Source of the DNA: Marinomonas profundi
Lineage (GTDB): Bacteria > Pseudomonadota > Gammaproteobacteria > Pseudomonadales > Marinomonadaceae
Assembly: GCF_020694005.1 (NCBI RefSeq)
Contig: NZ_CP073013.1
Coordinates: forward strand, 3,172,578 to 3,236,577
Direction: 5' to 3'
Length of the DNA stretch: 64,000 bases
Shown piece after piece: positions 8,626 through 17,552 of this stretch (the stretch's first letter is position 1; each line of letters starts with the position of its first letter). Under the pieces are notes generated by a model. The model saw only the letters and a list, made by a program, of their open reading frames with translations, made no database searches and was not told the DNA's origin. Both the position numbers and the translations under genes were made by a program.

Positions 8626-9612
8626 TTAACTAACTTGAGGCTGATATTCTGCTTGATTCTTAACAACACCAAAACATATTTGTGACAACTTTCTCATCGC
8701 TGCACCTAGCGCCTGCATTTTTGTTTTGCCTTGTGCTAGTAATCTCGTTTTTTGAGCTTTTATATCAGGATTATGTTGTCCTGCCGCGACTGCAGCCATA
8801 TACAATTTCGCTCTGATATAACCAGGTCCTTCCTTACTCAAGGATGTTTTTCCTGCCCGTTTGCCAGATTCGTTGTGCTTGGGGATCAGGCCTAAATAAG
8901 AAGCTAATTGTTTCGCGCTCTTAAACCGCTTACACGCCAGTAAGCAAACCATTATTCGGGATGTTACTTCACCAACACCGTTTATACTTTCAAGTAATTG
9001 GCGGTTCTTTTTTAATTGAGGGTGCCTGTCAATATGCTCATCAATTTCATTCTTGAGTTTATCAATTTCAGCCTTTAATACCGCTATCATATCTTTGAGT
9101 GATTGAGCGACTCGAGCTGATGCGTCTGAAAACTCTGCTGCTTCATAACGGTTTTCTTCACGCTGCAAATCTTTTTCTAACGCTTCAAGTCTACGCACCA
9201 TTGCCTTTAACTCTCTTGCTTCTACAGGCTCTGGCTGCCAACTTGAAAGTGAATATTGTTGGTCATGACCATAGCGAGCGAGCATTGTGGCGTCTGATTT
9301 ATCAGTCTTATGAACTAGCCCTAATGAGTTTGCATATTGTTTTGCTTTTCCTGGATTTACATGTAAAAGAGTAAATCCTTGTTCATATAAAAAATACATT
9401 AAAGGTTCGCTATAAATGCCAGTAGGCTCTGTCGTAATAACAATATTCTGAGCTTCTAACCCCGTATTCTTTACTAACCAATTAACTAATTCTTGATAGC
9501 CTTGTGTTGTGTTCTTTAATACCTTAGTTTTTAGCTTATTTTTGACCACATCGCGTAGAAAGCTAACATCTAACTTTTCTTTACCTATATCAATGCCAAT
9601 AAAAGCTTTCAT
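8626..9612 (-). CDS. IS110-family transposase (bridge-RNA-type recombinase), copy 1
   Basis: 328 aa. RuvC-like DEDD domain with D8 (GIDIGKEKLDV), E62 (TTEPTGIYSEP) and D104/D107 (HKTDKSDATMLARYG); a coiled-coil segment at about 130-205 rich in Glu and Lys; and the C-terminal Tnp domain with LLESINGVGEVTSR and the putative catalytic Ser in PKHNESGKRAG (S249). Identical in protein sequence to the copy at 54209-55195. The frame is complete. It should excise and insert the element with the help of the RNA encoded just upstream. Confidence 0.95.
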   Translation of the reverse strand: MKAFIGIDIGKEKLDVSFLRDVVKNKLKTKVLKNTTQGYQELVNWLVKNTGLEAQNIVITTEPTGIYSEPLMYFLYEQGFTLLHVNPGKAKQYANSLGLVHKTDKSDATMLARYGHDQQYSLSSWQPEPVEARELKAMVRRLEALEKDLQREENRYEAAEFSDASARVAQSLKDMIAVLKAEIDKLKNEIDEHIDRHPQLKKNRQLLESINGVGEVTSRIMVCLLACKRFKSAKQLASYLGLIPKHNESGKRAGKTSLSKEGPGYIRAKLYMAAVAAGQHNPDIKAQKTRLLAQGKTKMQALGAAMRKLSQICFGVVKNQAEYQPQVS

Positions 9613-9620
9613 CTCTATCT

Positions 9621-9784
9621 ACTCCCCTTGTACATGCAGCATCACCCTTACTTGGGGTGCTAGGATACCATTCAGTTTAATGGAGGTTAGGAAATCAGGG
9701 CTCAATCTACAAAATAGCATCTTTGTGCTCAGGTCGCGCACGAGCTCACCGATTTCCCGATGTGATAAGTGTTAGCTAAACACT
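9621..9784 (-). ncRNA. Putative bridge RNA of the IS110 element, copy 1
   Basis: Same sequence as 54037-54200 on the opposite strand. The target-binding loop corresponds to 9700-9745 and the donor-binding loop to 9627-9671. The reasoning is given under copy 2. Boundaries of the transcript are inferred. Confidence 0.7.
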
Positions 9785-9801
9785 CATCAAGAAGAGATAC
9801 A

Positions 9802-9912
9802 AGGTCGCGCCTTCAGGCCGACAAAAACCTGATCACACCAAACCAAACCCCTTGACGCGCTAAAGCACGATAAGATCAACGGAATTCGTTTAGCGACAAC
9901 CTCTTTCGCAAG
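9802..9912. repeat. Dispersed repeat, left flank of IS110 copy 1
   Basis: 9815-9912 aligns with about 27695-27785 at high identity, including the shared core CTTGACGCGCTAAAGCACGA and CGGAATTCGTTTA. The element inserted at the GCGCGACCT end of this repeat (9802-9810 on the minus strand). No reading frame is supported between here and 9971. Confidence 0.75.
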
Positions 9913-9971
9913 AATGACGACGCTGGATTTTAGTTATTTACCCAGCACAGCGGGGAATTTACCCTAGGAGA

Positions 9972-12221
9972 TTAATACACCATGCGCAGTTCTTTGGCCT
10001 TGGCGTTGTCTTTCGAAGTCCAGTCGGACAAAGGTGAAGGTTTGGCGAAATAGTAGCCTTGTAGCGTATGACAGCCCAGTGCAGCGAGTAAATTTGCTTG
10101 CTCTTTGGTTTCGATGCCTTCGGCAATAACGGTCATGCCGAGTGAGTCAGCCAATTGTATAGTGGATTTTACAATGTCTACATGACGCTGGTCACCTGGC
10201 AGAGGAGAAACAAAGCGGCGATCGATTTTAAGAATATTGGCAGGAATATCGACCAGTTGCCCCAGCGAAGCCTGTCCAGTACCGAAGTCGTCAATGGCGA
10301 TGGAATAGCCATATTGTGACAAGCTTCTTAAGCGTTTGTGAATGAGTGGGTGAGTCATGACTGGACTGGTTTCTGTTATTTCCAGTTCTAGCATGCTGCC
10401 TAGCCAAGGATTGTCTGCAATCAGCGTCATGAGTAGAGCAAAGAAGGCATCGTTCATCAGCTCTTGTCCTGCCAGATTGAATGCGATGGGAGTACGAATG
10501 TGCTCTTCGTGCCATTCACTCAGTGTATCAACCAGCTCCCGAACCAAGTTCTCAGCAAGCAGTGGCAGTAGGCCTAATGTTTCAGCAATTTTAATAAAAG
10601 TGGTAGGCGGGACAAATTTGCCCTCATTTTGCCATCGAGCGAGGGCCTCGAACGAGCAAATCTGCCCGTTTGGTTTTACTTGAGGTTGTAGCCAAATACT
10701 GATTTGCTTGTTTTTGATCGCTGTGCTGAGTTTAAGCCCCAGTTTGTGCTCTTCTATCAGCTTGTTCTCAAGATGGTGATTGTAATAGGAAAAGCGGTCT
10801 GTGTTGGTGGCGTATTCTAATGCCATTTCGCAGTGTTCTAGCAGTTCTTCGGCTGTTTTTCCGTCTGTATGGTAGTAGGCAACGCCTACTTGATAGTCCA
10901 TATTTAATCGCTTGCCATCAACACTAATTTGGCTGGGTAATACAGAATGAATCAGCGTAGACAGGTTTTTTTGAATCAGATAAGCCTGACTTAAAGGGAC
11001 AAAGCAAGCAAACTTAACGCCGCGTAACCGACCTACAATGGCTTGGTTCGACAATTTGGCTTGCAGAGTCTTAGCAAAGTTGAGGATGACTTTGTTGGCG
11101 TTGTCCTTGCCGTACTGTTTGTTAAGCAGTTTAAACTGGCTAATGCGAATAATAAACATAGCGCCAGTGAGATGATTATCCTGTGCGGTAATTTTCTCGT
11201 TTACCTGACGACAAAAATGCCTATGGTTAGGAAGCAAGGTGAGTAGGTCAAAGTGAGCTAGGCGGCTATTAGTTTGCTGACTGGTTTCCAGCTCCTGCTG
11301 TATGGCTTTTAGTTGTGTGGTGTTTTGTAGGTGTAAGACGTAATGGCCGTGCTGGGTTAATGATGCGCGACGCACACTGATGTGGACGTTTTCTTGATTC
11401 TTTAGCGTGCATTCTGCGGTGTTGGACTGCCAGAAAAGCTTTCCTCCACCTTCTAGGGGCGATAGCCAATCAATCATTCTTGTTTCTGAAAACGGGTATT
11501 TTTCGTCCCCAAGAAGATTGCGAGCCAGTTGATTGGCTTTAAGAATGCCACCCCGTTGGTCGCATAATAATGTAGGGGTTCCGGTATGCTCAAAAAACTC
11601 TTCGTATAAGGCGTAATTATCATTTAGCTTTTTATAAAGTTGTTGCATGTGCGCTGTGTTGTTTTCCAGCGTCTTGATAATGCGAGATACCGCGAGCGGT
11701 AAGCCAATATTGAGGGTAACAAAGGTGAGTAGTTGAAAGTAAAACGATGGGGTGATGTCCATCTGATCGCGGTATAAGTTATCACTTGTTATTAAGTAAA
11801 AGGGGTACAAATTAACCAGCATGGCGGCTAGCGACGCTTTAAAATTGAATAATAAGCGAGTAATAAGCGGCAATGAATACAGAGAAATAAGAGCGTATTT
11901 TTCGGCATGGAATTCGTTACTCAGCACTAACAGCAAAAAACTGGTGGTGATCAGTGTCAGCAGAAATAAAACCGCTGTTGTCTGTGGGTGTTTATTGCAT
12001 AAATAAAGCAAGCCTATAAGAAGGCAAAGGTAGGCTGTGTTGATACTTAAAAAAGCCAATCCGCTGGGAGAAAAGAAATAATGGATTTCGGATACGGCAA
12101 AAATACACAGTGTGAGCGCGAGTAAAATTCTCAGGGCGCTTTGTTGAAAGGCTTTTTCATCTCCTCTGGCCACAAGATCAGAGTCAGTCAAAAAAAATTT
12201 TTTAAGAAAAACAATAAACAT
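9972..12221 (-). CDS. Membrane GGDEF/EAL protein, probable c-di-GMP phosphodiesterase
   Basis: 749 aa. The N-terminal third has about five membrane segments (roughly residues 27-180), followed by a PAS-like domain (about 200-310, EEFFEHTGTPTLLCDQRGG). The GGDEF domain (about 325-480) is degenerate: the signature position reads GRLRGVKF, so cyclase activity is unlikely. The EAL domain (about 500-740) keeps the catalytic set: FEALARW, FNLAGQEL, EITE, AIDDFGTGQASL, LKID, AEGIET and LQGYYFAKP. It therefore probably hydrolyses c-di-GMP at the inner membrane. It is transcribed alone toward the IS island; a remnant of a homologous 3' end lies at 7007-7039. The PAS or membrane domain may sense an unknown signal. 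Confidence 0.9.
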   Translation of the reverse strand: MFIVFLKKFFLTDSDLVARGDEKAFQQSALRILLALTLCIFAVSEIHYFFSPSGLAFLSINTAYLCLLIGLLYLCNKHPQTTAVLFLLTLITTSFLLLVLSNEFHAEKYALISLYSLPLITRLLFNFKASLAAMLVNLYPFYLITSDNLYRDQMDITPSFYFQLLTFVTLNIGLPLAVSRIIKTLENNTAHMQQLYKKLNDNYALYEEFFEHTGTPTLLCDQRGGILKANQLARNLLGDEKYPFSETRMIDWLSPLEGGGKLFWQSNTAECTLKNQENVHISVRRASLTQHGHYVLHLQNTTQLKAIQQELETSQQTNSRLAHFDLLTLLPNHRHFCRQVNEKITAQDNHLTGAMFIIRISQFKLLNKQYGKDNANKVILNFAKTLQAKLSNQAIVGRLRGVKFACFVPLSQAYLIQKNLSTLIHSVLPSQISVDGKRLNMDYQVGVAYYHTDGKTAEELLEHCEMALEYATNTDRFSYYNHHLENKLIEEHKLGLKLSTAIKNKQISIWLQPQVKPNGQICSFEALARWQNEGKFVPPTTFIKIAETLGLLPLLAENLVRELVDTLSEWHEEHIRTPIAFNLAGQELMNDAFFALLMTLIADNPWLGSMLELEITETSPVMTHPLIHKRLRSLSQYGYSIAIDDFGTGQASLGQLVDIPANILKIDRRFVSPLPGDQRHVDIVKSTIQLADSLGMTVIAEGIETKEQANLLAALGCHTLQGYYFAKPSPLSDWTSKDNAKAKELRMVY

Positions 12222-12330
12222 TAATTAACTTCATAATGCGAAAAAATAAGCCGTACCTATTTACAGCTCGGGATAACAGTACCTAAAAAGCATTAATTTG
12301 ACTACGCCCGTTTTTAACTTTACATAAAAA

Positions 12331-13437
12331 TTAGAGATTAATTTGTCTTAAATGGTTATCCCACTGAATACGTGCGTGTTTTTTAACCACCTTTGTGTGG
12401 TTTTTAATCGGGTTGCTTTTCAATTGAACGCCGGTTCCGCTGGTTAATAAAAATTCATAGGGGCGATCCGTTGCAACCAAGCCACAAACATCGCGGCAAT
12501 TTTCGACTCCCAAGAAGGTTTTGGAATGTGCATGCCAATAGGCGACTAGGCCGCCTCTTGGGGTGCTAATGGCAAGCACATCGCCTGTTTTGTCAAAGCA
12601 GACACTGCCACAATATTGTTTAAAGCGCACTCTAATGTCTTCCGGTATAGGCAGGTATTCCAATGTTGGCTGATCAACACGGGATAGGGCAACCAGTGGC
12701 ACTTGATCCCAGATATCTCCCTGATACTGAAAGCCTAAAGCAACGATGCCTTGCGGATTCACGTCAAGGTGGCGAATGCTGAGCTGGTGTAGTGCATTAT
12801 TATGAGAGACCTGATTAAGCACCTGACCGTCTTTTAGAGAAAGGTAGGTTACGTTAGGTTGCATTGTATCGAGGTTTAAAACGTTTCTGTCTTCGTCTGG
12901 GTGGGTCATCATTCCGCCATTGGCAATGACGAGTACCTGTTCATTTAAAAAAACAGACTCGTGGGGACCAATGCCATTACTGCTAAAAGACTGCACAATA
13001 TTGCCTGTTGGCCAGTCGCGTATAAAAATTTTCCCCGCGCCGGTTGGGTAGTGACTTTCTTGGGTGATAAGGCGTTTGCCGTCTTCAGTAAAAAGGGCGT
13101 GGCCATAAAAATGATGGTCTTTGCTTGGCTTAATACGTTTTATTTTTTGATTGCTTGAGACGTCAAAGAAATCCATAAAAAAGCCAGGTCTTCTGCTAAC
13201 AATACCGACAATGCTTTGGTTGGGATGAACCACCGGCGCGTGGGCGCGGTTAGTCAGTGGCGCCGTCCAAATAATGTCGCCTTGATCGTCAAAAAGAGCA
13301 AAAAAGTGAGCTTGTTTGCTAAGCGAATAGGCTGAGGCGTACAGTATTTGGCCTGTTTTCTGTTGGCTAAGCGCGCCCCAAGATGGCGCTGTGATAAGTG
13401 CGCCACTTAACGTTAAAAAAGACCGTCTAGATAGCAT
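12331..13437 (-). CDS. DUF1513 protein, putative periplasmic member of an iron operon
   Basis: 368 aa with an N-terminal twin-arginine-like signal (SRRSFLTLSGA, residues 3-13), so it is probably exported folded. The rest resembles the DUF1513 family, whose members look like beta-propellers; short repeating blades ending in hydrophobic-G-D patterns are visible, but I cannot count them reliably. It is the last gene of the imelysin operon, starting 2 bases after the preceding stop. The conserved neighbourhood (imelysin, di-haem oxidoreductase, imelysin, DUF1513) suggests a role in iron acquisition in the periplasm; its biochemical function is not known. Confidence 0.82.
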   Translation of the reverse strand: MLSRRSFLTLSGALITAPSWGALSQQKTGQILYASAYSLSKQAHFFALFDDQGDIIWTAPLTNRAHAPVVHPNQSIVGIVSRRPGFFMDFFDVSSNQKIKRIKPSKDHHFYGHALFTEDGKRLITQESHYPTGAGKIFIRDWPTGNIVQSFSSNGIGPHESVFLNEQVLVIANGGMMTHPDEDRNVLNLDTMQPNVTYLSLKDGQVLNQVSHNNALHQLSIRHLDVNPQGIVALGFQYQGDIWDQVPLVALSRVDQPTLEYLPIPEDIRVRFKQYCGSVCFDKTGDVLAISTPRGGLVAYWHAHSKTFLGVENCRDVCGLVATDRPYEFLLTSGTGVQLKSNPIKNHTKVVKKHARIQWDNHLRQINL

Positions 13438-13439
13438 GG

Positions 13440-14498
13440 TTAGTCTCCATCTCTGCTGTTAAAGCCAATTTTAAAGCCCAGTTGAGTGACAAGACTAGAC
13501 AAGGTGGATTGGCTGTTGGAGAGGGATTTTACGAGTGGTTGCGCAAGTATGACGCGTTCGTCTTGAGCGTACGGGCCATGGAAGAAGTCGCTTGGTAGTT
13601 GTAGCGCTAATTTAATATTTTGTATTAGCTGTTGCTCTAATTGTTCCGCAAGGTCGGCATTGTTTTGTTTAGCAATATCAAATAAAGACGGCGAACCTGC
13701 GTGGTAAATTTCTCGATAGGACTGTAAGTTTCTTTGTATGGCGTTAAGCGACAAATCGCTGCGATAGAATTCGGCAAGCTTGAGACTTTCTTGGCCATTA
13801 TAACCAATCGGGGTTTCAATTTTGGCGTCTTTCACCGCTGACATATGTTCAATCCATTGTTGTAAAAATTGCTCTAAAGCCACTTTTTCAGGATCAAACC
13901 CTACGCCTTCTTCTTCAAATACCCAATCTTGCACTGTGCTTTCTTGCCATTGTTTTAAGACGTTGGCTGCACTTTGAGCATGATGTGTGGTGACTTTTTC
14001 AAGTAAATGGCAATGGCTTGCCGATTGCGTTGGGCTAAAATCCGGGTGATAAAGTAGGCTTTCGATGGCGGTTAGGCCTCTGACGGCGATGCTAGCGGAG
14101 GCCCAAAACTGAGGGGCATCTAGCAAGGATGGCTCGCCTTGTGCCAGCGCTCTCAATTGACGTTGAGTAACGCCTTTTTTATCCGGCCAGTACTCAAACG
14201 CGTAATAACGCATAAAATAGGTAACCGGGCCAAAATTAAGCCACTGTATTTGCTGCCAATCTAATGCATTGGTTTTAAAGGCGTTTTGTGCGGCGACCAA
14301 TGTTTGTTGTGACGGTGCAGAGCAAAGCGCGGAGCTGCGTTCTTCCAACGATTGCGATGACGCGGAATAGGCTTGATAGCGTTGCGTGACAACCTCTGAG
14401 GCAATGCTGTTTAAAGGGGCTTCCCATTGGCCGGCCGAGACGAATAAAGGGCTTGCTGCACTAATGGCGAAGGCTATTAATCTGGGGAAATAGGTCAT
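13440..14498 (-). CDS. Imelysin-family protein (second of the operon)
   Basis: 352 aa with a signal peptide (about residues 1-22, cleavage near VSA-G). Imelysin-like helical protein, presumed periplasmic. The GxHxxE motif of classical imelysins is replaced here by GLTAIESLLY (near residue 141), which keeps the Glu but lacks the His, so metal binding must differ from the first imelysin. Its start codon overlaps the stop of the di-haem gene by one base (TAATG), implying translational coupling. Imelysins are linked to periplasmic iron handling; the name peptidase M75 is historical and protease activity should not be assumed. Confidence 0.85.
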   Translation of the reverse strand: MTYFPRLIAFAISAASPLFVSAGQWEAPLNSIASEVVTQRYQAYSASSQSLEERSSALCSAPSQQTLVAAQNAFKTNALDWQQIQWLNFGPVTYFMRYYAFEYWPDKKGVTQRQLRALAQGEPSLLDAPQFWASASIAVRGLTAIESLLYHPDFSPTQSASHCHLLEKVTTHHAQSAANVLKQWQESTVQDWVFEEEGVGFDPEKVALEQFLQQWIEHMSAVKDAKIETPIGYNGQESLKLAEFYRSDLSLNAIQRNLQSYREIYHAGSPSLFDIAKQNNADLAEQLEQQLIQNIKLALQLPSDFFHGPYAQDERVILAQPLVKSLSNSQSTLSSLVTQLGFKIGFNSRDGD

Positions 14499-15898
14499 TA
14501 AAGAGACTCCAAAAAGTAGATGAGTTTGTTGCGTTGTTGTTTGTTGAGTTTTTTATAATAGGCTTGGCTCGGTTTGGCTTCGCCACCGTGCCATAGAATG
14601 GCTTCTTCGATGGTCCGAGCTCGGCCATCGTGTAAAAAACCTACTCTGCCAGAGACTTTCTCCGATAAGCCAATTCCCCATAATGGGGCGGTACGCCATT
14701 CTCTTGGGCTTGCAGACGCACTAGGAAATCCACTGGCGAGCTCTGGCCCCATATCGTGTAACAGCATGTCGGTAAAAGGGTAAAAAGTACGATTGTTTAA
14801 TACCGTAAAATTTGAATCATTGCCTGTTTGCATTTTGGGCGTATGGCAACGGGCACAGCCGCCTTCATCAAAAAAGCGTTTACCCGCTAAAAAGTGGTTG
14901 TGGGTCAAATTACGCATGGCGGGCGGGGATGATAATAAGACAAAAAGGTCGACTAGCCTCGCTTGCTGTTGATCGACTTCCAAATGGTCTAAATGGGCGC
15001 TGTTACCATTCGGGCTTGCTAGGCAGTCGCGTTGTAACAGACTGCAATCCCCTGATGGCGCAGGGTTCAAGGGCGTTGATAACCCCAAGTCGGTATTAAA
15101 TGCCGACTGATTTTGCGCACGAATATTGGCCACGGAGGCTTTGTAGCCAAAACGGCCAATGACTTTTTGTTTGTCTTGGTAAATCCAATTGACTCGACCA
15201 CTAATGCCATCGTTATTTCTATCATCTGGATCGGCATTGGCCATAATACTTGTATTAGTAATATTGTCTAAAAGACCCATGCCAACCAGAGCGGGTGATA
15301 CCAACATGGTAAACCCCGTGTCGTCATCAAAGTCTCCGTAATTCAACTTTGTCCAATGCAAATTGGGCTTTCTTAATTTGACCTCGGTGCCATCGGCTAA
15401 TGTTTCTAGGTGCGTACTGTATGAAAGGCGGTAATCGCCCTCAGGCAAAATGCCCGGCGAACTTTGCCCTTGAAACTGATGCCCATAAATTTTATCGCCA
15501 ATATTGGGATAAATAAAATGGCTAGCGCGATGTGCGTTTTTATCTTGTTTACCAAGACGAACCATAAAAGACGGCACGGATGCCCCCTTTATATTCGCCT
15601 CGGGTGCATGACCTCGGCCATTATTTACGTGACAACTATTGCAAGAACGAGCATTAAACAGTGGCCCTAAGCCATCACTGGCGGTGGTTGAAGAAGGGGA
15701 TGGCACCCAAAATTTCTGAAAAATACCTTCACCGATATAAAAGTCAAGTTTGTCTTTGGTATCAATGCCTACCAGTGGCGTTGAATAATCATTGGCCATC
15801 GCAAGGTGCTGAAAACAAAAAAAGCCAGCAAAGGCGCTAGCGATTATAAAACGATTTTTTTTTACGTTTACTGTCATAAATAGACAAATACCATTCAT
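14498..15898 (-). CDS. Di-haem c-type oxidoreductase (DHOR/DUF1111 family)
   Basis: 466 aa, with two haem-attachment motifs: CNSCH (residues 86-90) and CARCH (348-352). This matches the family of di-haem oxidoreductases related to bacterial cytochrome c peroxidases and found beside imelysins. A signal peptide (FIIASAFAGFFCFQHLAMA) sends it to the periplasm. Two starts are possible, at 15898 and 15877; the second gives a more typical signal peptide and neither has a strong ribosome-binding site. A 16-bp hairpin lies directly upstream. In this operon it may change the redox state of iron during uptake, which is inference from neighbourhood. Confidence 0.88.
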   Translation of the reverse strand: MNGICLFMTVNVKKNRFIIASAFAGFFCFQHLAMANDYSTPLVGIDTKDKLDFYIGEGIFQKFWVPSPSSTTASDGLGPLFNARSCNSCHVNNGRGHAPEANIKGASVPSFMVRLGKQDKNAHRASHFIYPNIGDKIYGHQFQGQSSPGILPEGDYRLSYSTHLETLADGTEVKLRKPNLHWTKLNYGDFDDDTGFTMLVSPALVGMGLLDNITNTSIMANADPDDRNNDGISGRVNWIYQDKQKVIGRFGYKASVANIRAQNQSAFNTDLGLSTPLNPAPSGDCSLLQRDCLASPNGNSAHLDHLEVDQQQARLVDLFVLLSSPPAMRNLTHNHFLAGKRFFDEGGCARCHTPKMQTGNDSNFTVLNNRTFYPFTDMLLHDMGPELASGFPSASASPREWRTAPLWGIGLSEKVSGRVGFLHDGRARTIEEAILWHGGEAKPSQAYYKKLNKQQRNKLIYFLESL

Positions 15899-15900
15899 TT

Positions 15901-15946
15901 ACCATGCGAGACCTTGGCAAAATATTGCTGCAAGGTCTCGCATGGT
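15901..15946 (-). promoter_or_regulatory. Large intercistronic hairpin
   Basis: Perfect 16-bp inverted repeat, ACCATGCGAGACCTTG (15901-15916) and CAAGGTCTCGCATGGT (15931-15946), with a 14-base loop that can pair further (GCAA/TTGC). It sits between the first imelysin and the di-haem gene and ends 2 bases before the upstream start codon. No T-run follows on the minus strand, so it is not a simple terminator. mRNA processing, stability or control of downstream translation are possible. Confidence 0.75.
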
Positions 15947-16012
15947 GGGCTCTTGACTCCCTGTTTTGTCGGTGGCGTCATTCCTCTTGTGAATAGACGA
16001 TTTATTTGCCGA

Positions 16013-17305
16013 TTAAAAGACCGCGCTTGGATTGTCCAAGCTGTCGGAGCCTTCAAGCGCAATGCCTTGAAGATTCAAAAGGTGAATAATGTCTTCTGTA
16101 GTACGGGTTTCATTGACTAATGAATCAACGAAGTTTTGCACCAATTGATTGCCTTTGGTGTTGTTCATGGCAATTAAAACATCAAAGGTTTGGCCTTGTT
16201 TTGCCGCGTCGACCATGGCTTGGGCGGCGGCTTCTGTGGCATTCAATTTCTGCTTCATCTGCGTATCTAACTGTGGATTTTGTTTCGCCACGAGATGAGA
16301 CAAAGACGCGCCTTTTACCCAGCTGCCATCTACCCGTTGATATTCACCTAGGTACGCATTTTTGATGCCTTTAGCATCATAATAATGAGACCAGTGTGTG
16401 TTATCAGAGAAACAGTCGTGTTCTTCCTCTGGGTCGTGAAGCATCAAGCCAAGCTTGGTTCTTTCACCCCCTAATTCACCGTACGCCAAACTTCCCATAC
16501 CGGTAAGAATAGTAGAAAGGCCTTGTTCTGGTGTTTGTTCTAATAAAGCGATACGAGCAGCGCCGCCTTGCTTCCAGTTGTTTGCCATTTCTTCTAGGTC
16601 AGAAATCAGTAAATCGGTTGCAGCGACTAGATAATCACCACGACGGTCACAGTTGCCATTGGTGCAATTGTTGAGGTCGAAATCGCTAGCAGGGCGCTCG
16701 CCAGCGCCAGGGTTAGTACCGTTTAGGTCTTGCCCCCATAGTAAAAACTCGATGGCGTGGTAGCCACTTGCGACATTGGCTTCAACACCATCGGCTTCTT
16801 GCAGTTTTTCAGCGATAAGTTCAGGCGTAATATGGCTGGTGTTGACCGTTTCGCCGCCAATAATCAGTTTTTTTGAGGCTATTACGTTGGCGGTATAAAG
16901 CGCGTTTAAATCCGACTCTGAACCATAGCTATCCATGGCAACATAATCGATTAAACCTTCATCCAGTGGCCAAGCGTTTACCTTTCCTTCCCAATCATCA
17001 ACGATGGCATTACCAAAACGGTATACTTCGCTTTGTTGATACGGAACGCGAGCCGCAATCCAAGCAGTTTTAGCTGCGGCTAGATTGGCTTCGGTTGGTG
17101 TTTCGAGAAAAATGGCAATAGCTGAGCGCAGTGTTTGAGCCGTTGCTAATGAATCGCCATAGACTGCTTCGGCAATGTCTGCATAATGCACCACAACTGA
17201 ATTTTCTGTCACCGCGGTTGTCGTGTTTTTTACGTTGTCAGTACTGCAGGCCGTTAGCATTGCACCAGCAAGACACACTGCGATGGGGGTTAATAATCGT
17301 TTCAT
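16013..17305 (-). CDS. Imelysin-family iron-regulated lipoprotein
   Basis: 430 aa from the chosen ATG at 17305, which has a GGAGCG ribosome-binding site and gives a lipoprotein signal (MKRLLTPIAVCLAGAMLTAC); the longer frame from 17365 would run over the Fur box. The imelysin motif GxHxxE is present as GYHAIEFLLWG (about residue 155). It is the first gene of a four-gene operon on the minus strand. Imelysin proteins of this type are periplasmic or lipid-anchored and iron-regulated. Together with the di-haem oxidoreductase they probably take part in iron uptake; the exact reaction is unknown. Confidence 0.88.
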   Translation of the reverse strand: MKRLLTPIAVCLAGAMLTACSTDNVKNTTTAVTENSVVVHYADIAEAVYGDSLATAQTLRSAIAIFLETPTEANLAAAKTAWIAARVPYQQSEVYRFGNAIVDDWEGKVNAWPLDEGLIDYVAMDSYGSESDLNALYTANVIASKKLIIGGETVNTSHITPELIAEKLQEADGVEANVASGYHAIEFLLWGQDLNGTNPGAGERPASDFDLNNCTNGNCDRRGDYLVAATDLLISDLEEMANNWKQGGAARIALLEQTPEQGLSTILTGMGSLAYGELGGERTKLGLMLHDPEEEHDCFSDNTHWSHYYDAKGIKNAYLGEYQRVDGSWVKGASLSHLVAKQNPQLDTQMKQKLNATEAAAQAMVDAAKQGQTFDVLIAMNNTKGNQLVQNFVDSLVNETRTTEDIIHLLNLQGIALEGSDSLDNPSAVF

Positions 17306-17347
17306 TTTGGACGCTCCACTATTGTTATGTGGCAACATAGTATTAGA

Positions 17348-17366
17348 AATGAAAATGATTATCAAA
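17348..17366 (-). promoter_or_regulatory. Fur box for the imelysin operon
   Basis: AATGAAAATGATTATCAAA on the plus strand closely matches the 19-bp Fur consensus (GATAATGATAATCATTATC as overlapping NAT repeats). It lies 43-61 bases upstream of the chosen start at 17305, a normal operator position. This supports repression by Fur with iron. Confidence 0.75.
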
Positions 17367-17385
17367 GGTATATTTTACAGGTTAT

Positions 17386-17552
17386 TGACAGTAACGCTAA
17401 CCACCCTCTAGACAGTAACGCTAGCCGCTCTCTAATTTATGGCCTTGCTGATTGTTGCTGTGCTGATTGTTACACTGATTAACGGCTAGATTCATCATTG
17501 CTAGATTAATAACGATTAGGCCAACAGCGATTAGATCACAGCGGTTAGGCTG
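17386..17552. repeat. Degenerate short direct repeats
   Basis: ACAGTAACGCTA occurs twice 25 bases apart (about 17388 and 17413), each followed by CC and CTCTA. Farther along, units such as GCTGATTGTT, GCTAGATT and GCGATTAG recur in a loose pattern. No gene is supported. These look like decayed tandem repeats between the convergently placed operon promoter and the 3' end of the next gene. Confidence 0.5.

Larger units (their letters stand above)
8590..9801 (-). mobile_element. IS110-group element, copy 1 (1212 bp)
   Basis: Identical, as far as I can read, to 54020-55231 in inverted orientation; positions map by p' = 63821 - p. In transposase orientation the left junction reads GCGCGACCT then TGTATCTC, and the right junction GGTATCT then ACAGTT, so a CT dinucleotide is present at both junctions. 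There are no terminal inverted repeats and no target duplication beyond the core dinucleotide, as expected for this group. It contains a recombinase gene and an upstream non-coding RNA region. Confidence 0.92.

Noticed and set aside
7013-10000. The 21-bp match at 7013 and 9980 as a target-site duplication of a large insertion
   Set aside because: It extends into diverged but synonymous codons with different stop codons, which fits a gene-end remnant better than a fresh duplication.
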